Shown here: positions 31,677 to 41,858 of the stretch, piece after piece
How positions within the stretch are numbered: the first letter of the stretch is position 1
How the letters are laid out: every line of letters starts with the position of its first letter
Source of the DNA: Spiroplasma citri
GTDB lineage: Bacteria > Bacillota_I > Bacilli_A > Mycoplasmatales > Mycoplasmataceae
Length of the DNA: 64,000 nucleotides
Assembly (NCBI RefSeq): GCF_001886855.1
Contig: NZ_CP013197.1
Span: forward strand, 1,488,001 to 1,552,000
Direction: 5' to 3'
The notes under the pieces: model-generated
What the model saw: only the letters and a program-made list of their open reading frames with translations
Told to the model about the DNA's origin: nothing
The model's database searches: none
Translations under genes and position numbers: made by a program

Positions 31677-32918
31677 TTACTCTTGTAATTTTCAAGTTGA
31701 GTAAATTGGGAAATCATTTAATAAGGTTTTTACTTCTTTTTGATATTTAACAATATTATTTTCAGTTGGTTCTTTTAAAACATTATAAATTATTTCTCCG
31801 ATGTGTTTAAATTCTTTGTTTCCAAAACCACGTGTTGTCATAGCTGCTGTTCCTAATCGAATTCCGCTAGTAACCATTGATGATTCTTTATCAAATGGAA
31901 TCATATTCTTGTTACAAATAATACCAATTTTTTGTAAAATCTCTTCCGCCATTTGCCCCGAAATCCCTAAACTACTTTTAACATCAACCATTAATAAATG
32001 GTTATCTGTGCCATCAGCTACTAAACGCAGATTATTTGCTTTTAATGTTGCTGCTAATGCTTTCGCATTATTAATAATTTCTGCTTCATATGCTTTAAAA
32101 TCTGGTTGCAAAGCCTCTAAAAAACATTGTGCCTTTGCAGCAATAACATGCTCTAATGGTCCCCCTTGATTGCCTGGAAAAACAGCACTATTAATTTTTT
32201 TTGCTCATTTTTGCTTTGATAAAATTAAGCCCCCACGAGGTCCACGCAATGTTTTATGTGTTGTTGAAGTAACAACATCTGCATAGGGGATTGGAGACTG
32301 ATGTAAACCAGCCGCAATTAATCCTGCAATATGGGCCATATCTACCATTAATAAAGCTCCAACTTTATCAGCAATTGCGCGGAACTTTTTAAAATCAATC
32401 TCACGTGAATAAGCACTAGCCCCAGCAACAATTAATTTTGGTTTTGCTTCAATTGCAATTTTTTCAATTGCATCATAATCTAACATTTCGGTTGTAGGAT
32501 CAACTTGATAACTATGAAAATCATATAATCGACCAGAAAAATTAACATTATAGCCATGAGTTAAGTGACCACCTGCTGCTAAATCCATTGCTAAAATGGT
32601 ATCACGTGGTTGTAGCAAAGCATAATAAGCAGCAGCATTTGCTTGGCTACCCGAATGTGATTGAACATTAGCATGTTCAGCTTGGAATAACTCCTTTACC
32701 TTATCAATTGCTAATTGTTCAACTTGATCAACATATTCACATCCTCCATAATATCGGTGAAACGGATACCCTTCAGCATATTTATTAGTCAAAATTGAGC
32801 CTGTAATAGCTAAAATTGCCTCACTAACATAATTTTCTGACGCAATTAACTCAACATGATCTTGCTGTCGTTTTAATTCCAAATCAATTAATTTTTTAAT
32901 TTGTGAATTTACTTTCAT
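31677..32918 (-). CDS. glyA: Serine hydroxymethyltransferase
   Basis: 413 aa PLP enzyme making glycine and 5,10-methylene-THF from serine. [16 protein letters not shown], the PLP lysine in [14 protein letters not shown] (K222) and [10 protein letters not shown] are family signatures. Start at ATG 32918 because GGAGATG lies 8 bases upstream; two earlier ATGs in frame lack a site. The C-terminal five residues follow a TGA Trp codon. Confidence 0.96.
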
Positions 32919-33005
32919 TATTTTCATCTCCATTCTATAATTTCTAATATCATTATATAGAGATAAATAAAAAATAACTTGAATAAAAGTTATTTTTTCA
33001 GGATT

Positions 33006-33962
33006 TTAATATTGTAAATTTGCATTAGTATCTTTATGAATTAATGGGGAAACAGCTCGATATGTAATATAAATAATTGCTGAATTAAATAAGACTTTAA
33101 TTGGTGCCATTGCTAACCGCGTAATCATAGTTACTCCATAACCATCTGTTCCAACATTTTTATTTTGTGAAACCGTTAAAAAGGCAATATCACCCCAGGC
33201 GGATATCAAGGTGGTGACTCAATATTCATTAACAACGGCAAGCATAATAATAGCAACTAAATCTCAATAACGTTTTTTTGTTTTATCAAAATGGCAATAA
33301 ACAAACATAATAATTCATATAATAATAATGGTTCCGCCAGCACCAAAACCAATAATGTAAATTAAAACAATTTTGCTAACTTCCAATCCAGCAAATAATG
33401 TAATGGTTTCTAATGGTGAATATCATGTCATTACTCCGGCAAAAGTTCCAAAAATTAAAATAAAAATATTTGTTAGCATAAATAAAACTCATTTATGCTT
33501 ACCAACGGCACGATTAATTGAAGATGCACAACCCGATAAAAATCCATATGAAGCAATCACAATAATATATGCAACATGAAGATAAGAAGGAACAAATAAC
33601 ATTACAATTAAATCAGTAACAACACCTGATAAAAGTCCTACAATGGGTCCAAAAATAAAGCCACTAATTTTAACCATTAAACCTTCAAAAGCAATCTTAA
33701 CAGGAGGAAAGACTGTAATTGGTACTGTTATTGAAATAATAATAGTAACTGTTGCAGAAACTGCTGACAACATTGTAATATAAGCAATATTTTTTGTTGT
33801 AAAACGAATACCATGATAACGTTTAGGATTAATTAAATAATATAAACCATTATAAATACAATAAATAATAAAAAGAGCGCCAATAACACCACTAGCAATA
33901 TATGCCATTTTATTACTATATAAGATTTTTGATATATCACTAAATGATGTTAGTAGACCCAT
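33006..33962 (-). CDS. ECF-type transporter S component / vitamin uptake protein (318 aa)
   Basis: Six or more membrane segments. The middle has the S-component flavour: AFEGLMVKISGFIFGPIVGLL and GVVTDLIVMLFV, near the substrate-binding entrance in folate/riboflavin-type ECF proteins. The start is placed at ATG 33962 with GGGGAT upstream. No energising EcfA/T genes lie nearby, so it must share a common module. Substrate not deducible; next to glyA a folate role is conceivable but unproven. Confidence 0.7.
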
Positions 33963-34034
33963 AATATCCCCACAATCTATATTAATAAAATAAATCCTTT
34001 GTCCTGTCAATATTTTACATATATCAATTATACA

Positions 34035-34697
34035 TTACATTTTTCAATCAATTATGTTTTTTTTATTTTTTAAAAGTAAATTATTAATTTTTAAAAAAAA
34101 TTGTTGATCTTTAAATAAATTGTAACTAAAAGGTGATGGATGTGCTCCCTTAATAATATTACTTTTATTCAAAATATATTCACTATACTGCTTTGCATAA
34201 TTACCTCATAAAACATAGACAATATCATCCCGAATTTCATTTAAATAAATAATTAAATTTTGACTAAAATTAGTTCAACCAATATCCTTATGACTTAAAG
34301 GGGTTTTAGCAACAACACTTCCAATTGTATTATATAAAAAAACACCCTCTTTAGCTCAATGGTCTAAATTACCACTAGCATGATGATCAATTCCTAAGTC
34401 CTTTTTTAGTTCATGAAAAATATTAACTAAACTTGGTGGGTTTTTAATACCATCATTAACACTAAAAGCTAAACCATTTGCTTGGCCAGATCCATGATAT
34501 GGATCTTGCCCAATAATAACAACTTTAATATCATTTGGCTCAATTAATGTAAACAAACGAAAAATATCTGTTTTTGTGGGATAGCAAAGTTTATTTTGAT
34601 ACTCATTATCAATATTTTTTAACAATTGTTTAAAATACGGCTTTTTAATTTCATTATCAAAGAATTCTCCTCAACCAACTGCGTACTTTATTCACAT
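34035..34697 (-). CDS. ung: Uracil-DNA glycosylase
   Basis: 220 aa. Catalytic motif VVIIGQDPYHGSGQANGLAFSV-type (water-activating Asp in GQDPYH) and the C-terminal HPSPFS loop. Removes uracil from DNA. Family variant: the usual LNTVLTV reads YNTIGSVV. Start at the second ATG (MWIKYAVGWGEFF), 8 bases after AGGAG; the upstream ATG is only 2 bases from it. In AT-rich, UGA-Trp genomes this enzyme limits C-to-T decay. Confidence 0.95.
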
Positions 34698-34832
34698 TGC
34701 CATTTCTCCTGTTACTTTCTTTATTATAGTAAATTTATTAATTTCCGTTTTTTGTAAAATAATTATATCAAAAAAAGAAAAAAAAGATAATATAATGAAA
34801 ATAAAATAAAGATGAAAAGGAAGGTGAAAGAG

Positions 34833-35435
34833 TTGCAACAGTTAAAAGAAAATAAATTAATTACAAATGAAATAAATATTAAAAAATCACGCTTTCTTTG
34901 TCTCTTACAAAAAGTTACTTTCGAGCATGAAGCACTTGAATTTATTAAAACAAATCAACAAGTAAATGCTACACACAACTGTTACGCTTATATTATTGGA
35001 AAAAATCAAAATATTATTCGAAAAAGTGATGATGGTGAGCCAACTAATACTGCTGGAAAGCCAATTTTAGACATTTTCCTTCATCATAATTTAACTAATG
35101 TTGTATGCTTAGTTATTCGTTATTTTGGAGGAATTAAATTAGGTGCTGGCGGATTAATTCGTGCTTATGCTAATAGTGTTAAAACAAATTTAAAAAAAGC
35201 CGAATTAATTCCTTTTTTTGAAACAAAAGATATTATTATTAAATTTCCAATTAATAAAATTAAATTAGTTGACGAATATTTAACATATCATTATCAAAAT
35301 TTAGCAATTAATAAAAATTTTACCGAACCTATTAGTTATCAATTTTCGCTGCCTAGTGAACAAATTTATCTTTTTACTTTATGAGCCAACAATAATAAAA
35401 TTAATGTAATTATTTCCGAACATATAAATAATTAA
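34833..35435 (+). CDS. yigZ: YigZ/IMPACT family protein
   Basis: 200 aa. Signatures SDDGEPTNTAGKPILDIF and VIRYFGGIKLGAGGLIRAYA. The family is thought to act on translation or tRNA-related regulation; exact activity uncertain. Start chosen at TTG 34833 because AAGGAAGGTG lies just upstream; ATG 34812 is in frame but has no ribosome-binding site. The 3' end overlaps trmB on the opposite strand by 26 bases. Confidence 0.88.
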
Positions 35436-36051
35436 TATTTTTCCCAAGTTTAACAAAACGTTGTTCATATTCAGTTGGAATATTATTTTTCAAATACTGA
35501 CTTTGATATAGATTTGTTGTATAATCAACAATTTTTCAATTATTTTCTTTAAATGATTCTAATGAATAGTTAAATAATTGATCATTATCTGTTTTAAAAT
35601 GAATTTCACCATTATCCTGTAAAATAATTTGATAAAAATTTAAATATATTTTATTTGTTAACCGACGTTTTTCATGACGGACTTTAGGCCAAGGATCAGA
35701 GAAATTTAAATATATTTTATTAATTTCTTTAGGTGCAAAAATTTCTGGCAAAAAAATAGCATCAAAAACAATTATTTTTAAATTAGGTAAATTTTCGGCA
35801 ATAATTTTTTTTAAAGCTAAAACTAAAACTGAAGGATACCGTTCAATTGCTAAAAAATTTTGATTCGGATATTTCTTTGCTAATGCTACAATAAAACCCC
35901 CTTTCCCCGAACCAATTTCAATATTTAAGGGATTATTATTTTTGAAGATCTTTTCCCCCCATTGCCCCCTATAATATTCTGGATTTTGAATTGCAAAGGT
36001 AGAATTTTCCATAATATATTTTGTTGCTCAAGGTTTATTTCTTAGTCTCAT
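35410..36051 (-). CDS. trmB: tRNA (guanine-N7)-methyltransferase
   Basis: 213 aa. MRLRNKPWATKYI is the family start (Trp as TGA), followed by the SAM-binding IEIGSGKGGFI and the catalytic NFSDPWPKVRHEKRRLT. Methylates G46 in tRNA. The start overlaps the end of the upstream GGDEF-EAL gene by 17 bases, so the two are probably cotranscribed. Confidence 0.95.
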
Positions 36052-38071
36052 CTTTAAATCCTTTCCGACTGTTTTTTAATAAAGCTAATTTTATCTCATT
36101 ACCAATTTCATTTTGTGGTTCATCATAAGTTCCAAATAATGAACCAAACATATAATTGATTTTTAGTTCTTTTAATTTACTATATCCTAAATAACTATTA
36201 ACTTGTGGTGCAATTAAAATAATATCAAGTTTTTCTGCCAAAATAATATATTCTTTAATTAAATTTTGATAATGAGAATGAATAAACATTTCTCGAATAC
36301 TCGTCGATGAAAAAACAGCATAATTAGGTTCATAATAATACAAACTATTTAATTCTGTGTCAATTGCCCCAAAATTTTTAACAGCAACTTCAATACCAAT
36401 ATTTTTAATTGTATTTAAATTTTTTTTAAATTTTTCAGGATCAAATCCAGTTTCCATTAAATCAAAGGTTAAAATTAAATTACCCGGTTTTACTTTTAAT
36501 TCAATTAATTTTGTTGCAAATTTTTTTAAATTAAACTTCTCACTAGCAATAAAACTAGCTGGATAAGTAATAAATAATTTTTGTTCTAAATAATTATCTA
36601 ATTTACGAAAATTTTTAATATTTAGTGCAGCGTTAAAACGAGCTAGCATTGTTTCATGCGCAATTCCACCAAAAACATTACTATCTTTTGCAAATATTAA
36701 ATCACTATCAACGCCATCAACTAAATTACTACTATAATGATACGCTAATTTAAGACCATTATTCACATTTATAATTGGAGAATATAAACTAACAATTTTT
36801 TCTAGCTGAATATGCTCATTTAAAGCTAAAATACTACGTTTTTGGTTTGATAATTCTTTAATGTTTTCAGGGTCAATAAAAATAATTTGATTTGAATATT
36901 CAAGATTTAACCGATTATCTGCTGTTGCAATATTATATTCCTTTAACTTATTTAAATTATTTGATTGTAAACCATATAATGAAGCATATCCTTGCAATTT
37001 AACAATTATTTTATAATTTTTTAAAATAAAAGTAGTATTAGCTTGTCGCAATAAAATTTCAAATTGTTTTAATAAATCAGTTTCTGGCCGTAACTTACTT
37101 TTATTATGCACTAAGATACTACTAATATCAGGTTCCTCATTTTGATCAAGTGGAAGAAAAATGCCAAAATGATTTAAACTTGCTTTAAAAAATAAAACAT
37201 TTTGTTCTTTTCATAATGTAAAAACTTGATGAGAAATAAGATCAATAATTTTATTTTTAACATTACTATTTAGAAATTTATCTAGTTTTTCAATATTATT
37301 AATCATAAAAGTAAAATAAATTCCACGACGGATTTTATTTTTATGAATTAAATTATAAATAGCTTCATGTGCTAAAGCTTCACGAACATAACTATTACGA
37401 TCGTATTCAATAATATTTTGTAATTTTATCGCATGAACATAAATTAATTCAACAATCCCACAAATACTATAAGCAAAATAAGTCATTGCAATTCAAACTA
37501 AAACATATAGTTCACTTACAAAGTTTTCTGACATAGCCATTCTTTTTGATTGTGCTAAAACAATAATTGAGGCCGTAATAAACCCTGTTAATGTCAATAA
37601 AGACCATCTACATTTTGTTCATTTAAAATGCCAACTCACAAAAACAATTAGAAGGGTTAAAGCATAAAGCACTGAAATCATAATAATATTAGAGGTGCCC
37701 GTTAAAGGCAAAAAATAGTTATTATTTAAAAATGGTAAAATTCCAAAAAGAAAAGTAAAAATAATAATCGTATATAGAATTGTGGCAAAACAAGAAATAA
37801 AAACACCTATCATTCAACAAACTATTATTGGTAAAAAAATATTAATAGCAATCATTGTATTGGTTTCCCCAGTTTTTGGCGGTACAAAAAATGGGATTAA
37901 TCCTTGTGCAATAATAACCAAAATTGCAAAAACACCACCAATAACAACTTGATAATAAATTGAAAAACGAGCAAAATAATTACGAACTAGACCTCATGTA
38001 AAAATATAAATGACAGAAAAAATAATTATAAATAATAGATATACAAAAATAATATTTAAAATATTACTCAC
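36035..38071 (-). CDS. Membrane protein with degenerate GGDEF and EAL domains (678 aa)
   Basis: GTG 38071 with GAGGTG upstream. Six to eight membrane helices (residues ~1-205), a GGDEF-like domain (~220-390) without a GGDEF loop, then an EAL-like domain (~415-670). EAL catalytic positions are replaced: AYHYSS for EALxR, VKNFGAIDTEL for DDFGxGYSSL and APQVNSY for AEGVET, although FDLMETGFDPE and MFGSLFG keep the fold pattern. It probably neither makes nor cleaves c-di-GMP; it may sense a ligand or serve as a scaffold. Divergent enough that family recognition rests on fold pattern. Confidence 0.7.
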
Positions 38072-38146
38072 TTATTTTCACCTCATTTAACAAACCTTAT
38101 ACTTTTTTTATTATATCATTCCTTTTAAAAATATTTTTTAATTAAA

Positions 38147-38218
38147 AAAAGAAACTAAAATTCTCATAAATAATTTCTTAAACCGAGTAATTTATTTATG
38201 ACAAGACAAGTTTCTTTT
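38147..38218 (-). terminator. Terminator downstream of tmRNA
   Basis: Outer stem AAAAGAAACT / AGTTTCTTTT and an inner stem ATAAATAATT / AATTTATTTAT make a long hairpin about 30 bases beyond the tmRNA 3' end in the minus-strand direction. Confidence 0.6.
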
Positions 38219-38250
38219 AATTTCTGACTTATTTTTATAAAAATAAAAAA

Positions 38251-38674
38251 TGGTGGAGATGGCGGGAATTGAACCCGCGTCCACAAATAATGTTCTAATA
38301 CCTTCTACAGTTTAGTCTAATCATCTTTCTTTCATTATTTAATAATAGGACTAGACAACTAATTAAATAACTAGATAATAAGATTTTCAAAATTCTAACA
38401 TTATCAATTAGAATTTTTATTAGATTAAGACTTGAGATACGATAATAGTTAATAATCTATAATTAACTATTATTACGGCTAGCAATCCTCTAACAACGAG
38501 GAATTAAGCTGCTAACATTGAACCTGGTAGTTGATTGTTCATCAACGAAACTGGAATTTTAATTTTGTCTTCTTTTTGTTTTTTGTTTGCGTTTCTTCAA
38601 ACCTAGTAGCATTATAGTCTGCCAAACTACTGCCAATATTAGTAAATCATTCCTGTCGAAACCGGAACATCCCC
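38251..38674 (-). ncRNA. ssrA: tmRNA (transfer-messenger RNA)
   Basis: The minus strand begins GGGGATGTTCCGGTTTCGAC and ends CCCGCCATCTCCACCA, with a T-arm GGTTCAATTCC; the first seven bases pair with the acceptor strand, and CCA is encoded. The internal message resumes at GCA and encodes a 28-residue tag starting ANKKQKEDK and ending PGSMLAA before TAA. tmRNA rescues stalled ribosomes and marks proteins for degradation by Lon-type proteases in Mollicutes. Length 424 nt. Confidence 0.96.
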
Positions 38675-38683
38675 ATACGTTCA

Positions 38684-38920
38684 TTATACTCTTAAATTAT
38701 TAAATAGTAAATAAGGGCTATTTCTTACATTTTTTTGAAATAACTGCTTAAAATGATATTCATAACTAATTTCTTTTCCAATTTTTAAACCTAAAGTAAT
38801 TCGAATTAAAGCATAATAATCCATCATTAAACTAAAATTACTAAAAAATAAGGTAAATAGTAAGAAAAGCCCCATACCTAGAATATAATCCTTTTGTAGT
38901 CAAAATAATAATCGTTCATG
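38684..38920 (-). pseudogene. 3' third of an insertion-split membrane-protein gene
   Basis: Continues in frame (HERLLFWLQKDYILGMGLFL) from the fragment at 40,266-40,756 once the IS30-type element and one 6-bp target copy are removed. Has one membrane segment and ends ...FNNLRV at TAA 38684, 10 bases before the tmRNA 5' end. It has no start of its own. Confidence 0.75.
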
Positions 38921-38971
38921 CATTTTGTAATCGAAATGCAACAAATCAACTTTGAAAGGAGTTGATTTTTT

Positions 38972-39070
38972 ATTGAAAAGAAACATTATTTTATTTTGCG
39001 GTCCCTAGTAACTAAATATGGAAAAGATATTGTTATTAATACTGTAAATAAGATAGTAATTAAATATTAA
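38972..39070 (+). CDS. Short conserved phage-type ORF (32 aa), apparent ATT start
   Basis: Same ORF as at 5,417-5,530, with only small changes (RSLVTKYGKDIVINTVNKIV) and a slightly different tail. AAAGGAG lies 10 bases before ATT at 38,972, and no standard start codon is in frame. Lies 32 bases before the transposase gene, so it may be its leader or regulator. Confidence 0.5.
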   Translation: MEKKHYFILRSLVTKYGKDIVINTVNKIVIKY

Positions 39071-39102
39071 TTTTATAAGTTAATGAAAGGTATATAAATG
39101 TT

Positions 39103-40061
39103 ATGTATAGTCATTTAAGTTTTATGGATAAAGTTAAATTAGAACAATTATTATTATCAAAAATATTTTTAAAAAAGAATGGTGAACAAAATATTTCTGT
39201 AATTGCTAAATTTTTGAATAGACATCGTAGTACTATTTTACGAAAAATTAAGAGATTTAAAACTATTAAAGAATATAGTGCTTATAAGTCAGATGAAATG
39301 TATTATGAGGAAAGAAAAAAGAATAATAAAAGATGTAAATTTACTGAAGAACAGATTAATTTTATGAAAATTAGACTTAATAAATATCGTGATGCTCCGA
39401 GAGAATTTATTTATCGTTATTTTTTAAAATTTGGTGTTAAATTTCCGGTTTGTGTAAAAACATTGTATAAATGAATTCGTTTAGGTTTTTATGGTTTTTT
39501 AAAACAGAATTTGCGACATCGTGGTAAAAAATATAAAACAAAAGGAAAATCTGATAATCGTGGTAAATTAACTGATTTTAAGTCAATTTGAGATATTGAA
39601 AATAAAGTTTCTAATGTTGGTTGATTAAAAATGGATACTGTTGTTGAAAAAACCATCAATCTAGTTGTTTAGTTTTAGTAGAACAATCAAGTAAAAAATA
39701 CTTTGCAATAAAATTAGAAAATCATACTGCTAGGGAAGTTGATAAAAAGTTTAAAAATATTGTTATAAACAATAATTTAATTGGAAAAATAAAAGGAATA
39801 ATAACAGATAGAGGTAAAGAATTTAGTGAATGACGAGAAATGGAAATATTTGCTGAAACACAAGTATATTTTTGTGATGCTGGCAAACCTCGTCAAAAAC
39901 CTTTAATTGAAAATATGAATGGTGAGTTTAGAAAATGATTTCCTCCTGGAACTGATTTTAATAATGTTAGCCAAAAACAAATTGATTGAGTAGTTAATAA
40001 TGTAATAAATGAAAAGCTCCGACCGTGTTTAAATTGAATAAGTGATAAAGAAATGTTTTAG
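39103..40061 (+). pseudogene. IS30-family transposase, frame disrupted
   Basis: The N-terminal helix-turn-helix (ISVIAKFLNRHRSTILRKIK) and DDE residues in KMDTVV, GIITDRGKEFSEW and KPRQKPLIENMNGEFRKWF identify IS30. The frame ends early at TAG 39,670. After a run of six A near 39,641, where seven would keep the frame, the protein continues (HQSSCLVLVEQSSKKYFAIK) to TAG 40,059. IS30-type transposases are also encoded by SpV1-group phages (family knowledge). Confidence 0.85.
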
Positions 40062-40259
40062 CAAAATATATAAACAATAAATATTTAAAAATGTATATTA
40101 AATTATAAAATATGTCATTAAAATAATAAATTATTTTTTAGTGTGTTTAAATATGGATAAAATAAAAGAAAAATTAAAATATTTTTAATTTTTTTAAATT
40201 TATGGTTGATTTTTGTAATTTTTATTATATTATTTAATTAATAAAGATTTGTTGCGCTT
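40062..40259 (+). other. IS30 element 3' non-coding end
   Basis: About 200 AT-rich bases between the transposase stop and the right inverted repeat. No ORF or clear terminator seen. Confidence 0.5.
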
Positions 40260-40265
40260 CATTTT

Positions 40266-40756
40266 ACATAATTCACATAACTCTAATAATACCCAATGTT
40301 TTTTCTTTCCACCTGAAGAAAAAGTATATAATTTATCTAATGTTGTTTCCTCCCCAAGTAAATTAGGATCAGAATATCCATTCTTACGAAATTGTAATTC
40401 AAAAACACTCATCGCCAAATTATAATGGTATATTGTATCAATTGCCTTAATAACAAATAATTTTATATCATCATATAAACTAGCTAAGGTACTATTTAAA
40501 GTGACATTTTTATCTAAAATTGCATAATCAAAATTATGACTTTTAAAATCCTTACTTGTAATTTTAATAGTTGCTGCCGTATTCATTGTAAAATTTTCCT
40601 CAGGAAGTTTAAATAATGATGCTTGCAATCGTTCTGGAATATATTTAAATAAATCATCGGTAAACATATTATCTTTCTCAGGAATAAATTTATTACTTAA
40701 TTTTATAAAAAAACTAATATACTTATTTAAGGCCATTTGTCCTGGTTGCGTATTAT
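40266..40756 (-). pseudogene. Middle part of the insertion-split membrane-protein gene
   Basis: Open frame YNTQPGQMALNKYISFFIKL through GGKKKHWVLLELCELCKM. At its 5' edge (40,757) it meets the 14-bp inverted repeat of the 16-kb insertion; at its 3' edge it meets the IS30 target duplication. Removing both insertions joins it in frame with 56,757-57,396 upstream and 38,684-38,920 downstream. A polar soluble domain of unknown type. Confidence 0.7.
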
Positions 40757-40770
40757 ACCACACACATTTT
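40757..40770. repeat. Left 14-bp terminal inverted repeat of the 16-kb block
   Basis: ACCACACACATTTT; exact inverse of 56,743-56,756. Confidence 0.7.
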
Positions 40771-41146
40771 AAAGATTACAAGAAAATAATAAAAATATTT
40801 ATTTATAATAAAAAAATATCATAAAATAAATAAAAAAATATAAAATTAAACAAACTAAAAATTAGTTTAAATACAAAAATTTAATAATTATCATTCCAAT
40901 TATTTAATTAAACTATTCAAAAAATTAAATGGTGTTTAAAAATTGAGGGAATGAATTATTCGGTTGGTGATACCTTATTCTAATAAATATTTTACCTATT
41001 AAAATAAAATTCCTAAGAAAAAGATAAATTTATCTTTTTTAATTAATTTAACTATAACATAAAAGTAATAATTTACAATACAAAAAATAATAATTCGCAA
41101 ATTATTTAATAAATTTATTTTAAATTATTGATTTTTACTTTAAATT
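40771..41146. other. AT-rich spacer and ISLre2 3' non-coding end
   Basis: 40,771-40,960 shows no gene. From 40,961 to 41,146 the sequence is the ISLre2 right end, matching 9,651-9,834 inverted, including its terminator hairpin at 41,015-41,042. Confidence 0.6.
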
Positions 41147-41855
41147 TTAGACAAAACATTGTGCTTGATGAGTAACATTTTTATTTATTAAAAATTGCTG
41201 AATATGCTTATCTTCATTTTTAAAATAATAATTATATTCTTTTTCATTTTTTTTTTTTTTTAATTTATTAAGATAAAACTCAATTAAATTAACACCATTT
41301 TCTTTTGCCATTTTCAATGCAATCATATTTTTAAAAACTTTTTCACTGTATGATTTAGCACCATATCTTTTTAATCATTTGACATTATGAGAAATTTGTG
41401 GTTCAGTACAAGACCCCATATATCAATCTTCTTTTTAAACTTTAATACCCTCAGAATTATTTTTGATATATTTAATGAAATCTTTAATTTTATCTTTTTT
41501 ATCTTTTAAGAATGGATATTCTTTAATATTTTTTCTTGTAATTAATTTTTTTAAATATTTTATTGCTTCATCAGGATTGCCATTTTTAAATAATTTATTC
41601 ATATCTCAATAAATTTGTTTTCTTATTTTTTCATTATCGGTTAAATTTTTATTAAGTTTTCTTCTTCGATAAGAAAATATTGTTTTTAATTCTTTCATTA
41701 AATGAAATTGATCTAAAATAAAAATTGCACCAATTTCATTAACAAATTTTTGGATTCATTTTGCCCCATCACCTTCTAGCGTTAACTTACAATTTTCAAT
41801 ATTAAAATTTTGATTTAAAAAATGTAAAAATTCTTTTTTATATTTATTAACTGGT
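41147..41855 (-). pseudogene. 5'-truncated ISLre2 transposase remnant
   Basis: Encodes the C-terminal half of the ISLre2 transposase (KKEFLHFLNQNFNIENCKLT, EGDGAKWIQKF, YMGSCTEPQISHNVKW). It is interrupted by TAA where the other copy has TAT (IKV*KEDW, near 41,435). Homology to 8268-9650 starts abruptly near 41,855, directly against the adhesin pseudogene. Element right end at 40,961. Confidence 0.85.
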
Positions 41856-41858
41856 TTT

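Larger units (their letters stand above)
38927..40259 (+). mobile_element. IS30-type element, 1,333 bp, inside a gene
   Basis: Flanked by the direct repeat CATTTT (38,921-38,926 and 40,260-40,265), taken as the target duplication. The ends share an imperfect inverted repeat (left GAAATGCAACAAATC, right inverted GAAGCGCAACAAATC). It contains a small phage-like ORF and an IS30-family transposase. The left ~145 bp match the right end of prophage 1 (5,417-5,575, inverted). Confidence 0.8.

Noticed and set aside
32933-32936. Earlier glyA start codon MEMKIM
   Set aside because: The GGAG that would serve the ATG at 32,918 lies within this extension, and the extension is absent from typical SHMT proteins.
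38250-38290. tRNA-like T-arm and CCA end
   Set aside because: It is the 3' half of tmRNA; no anticodon arm is present.
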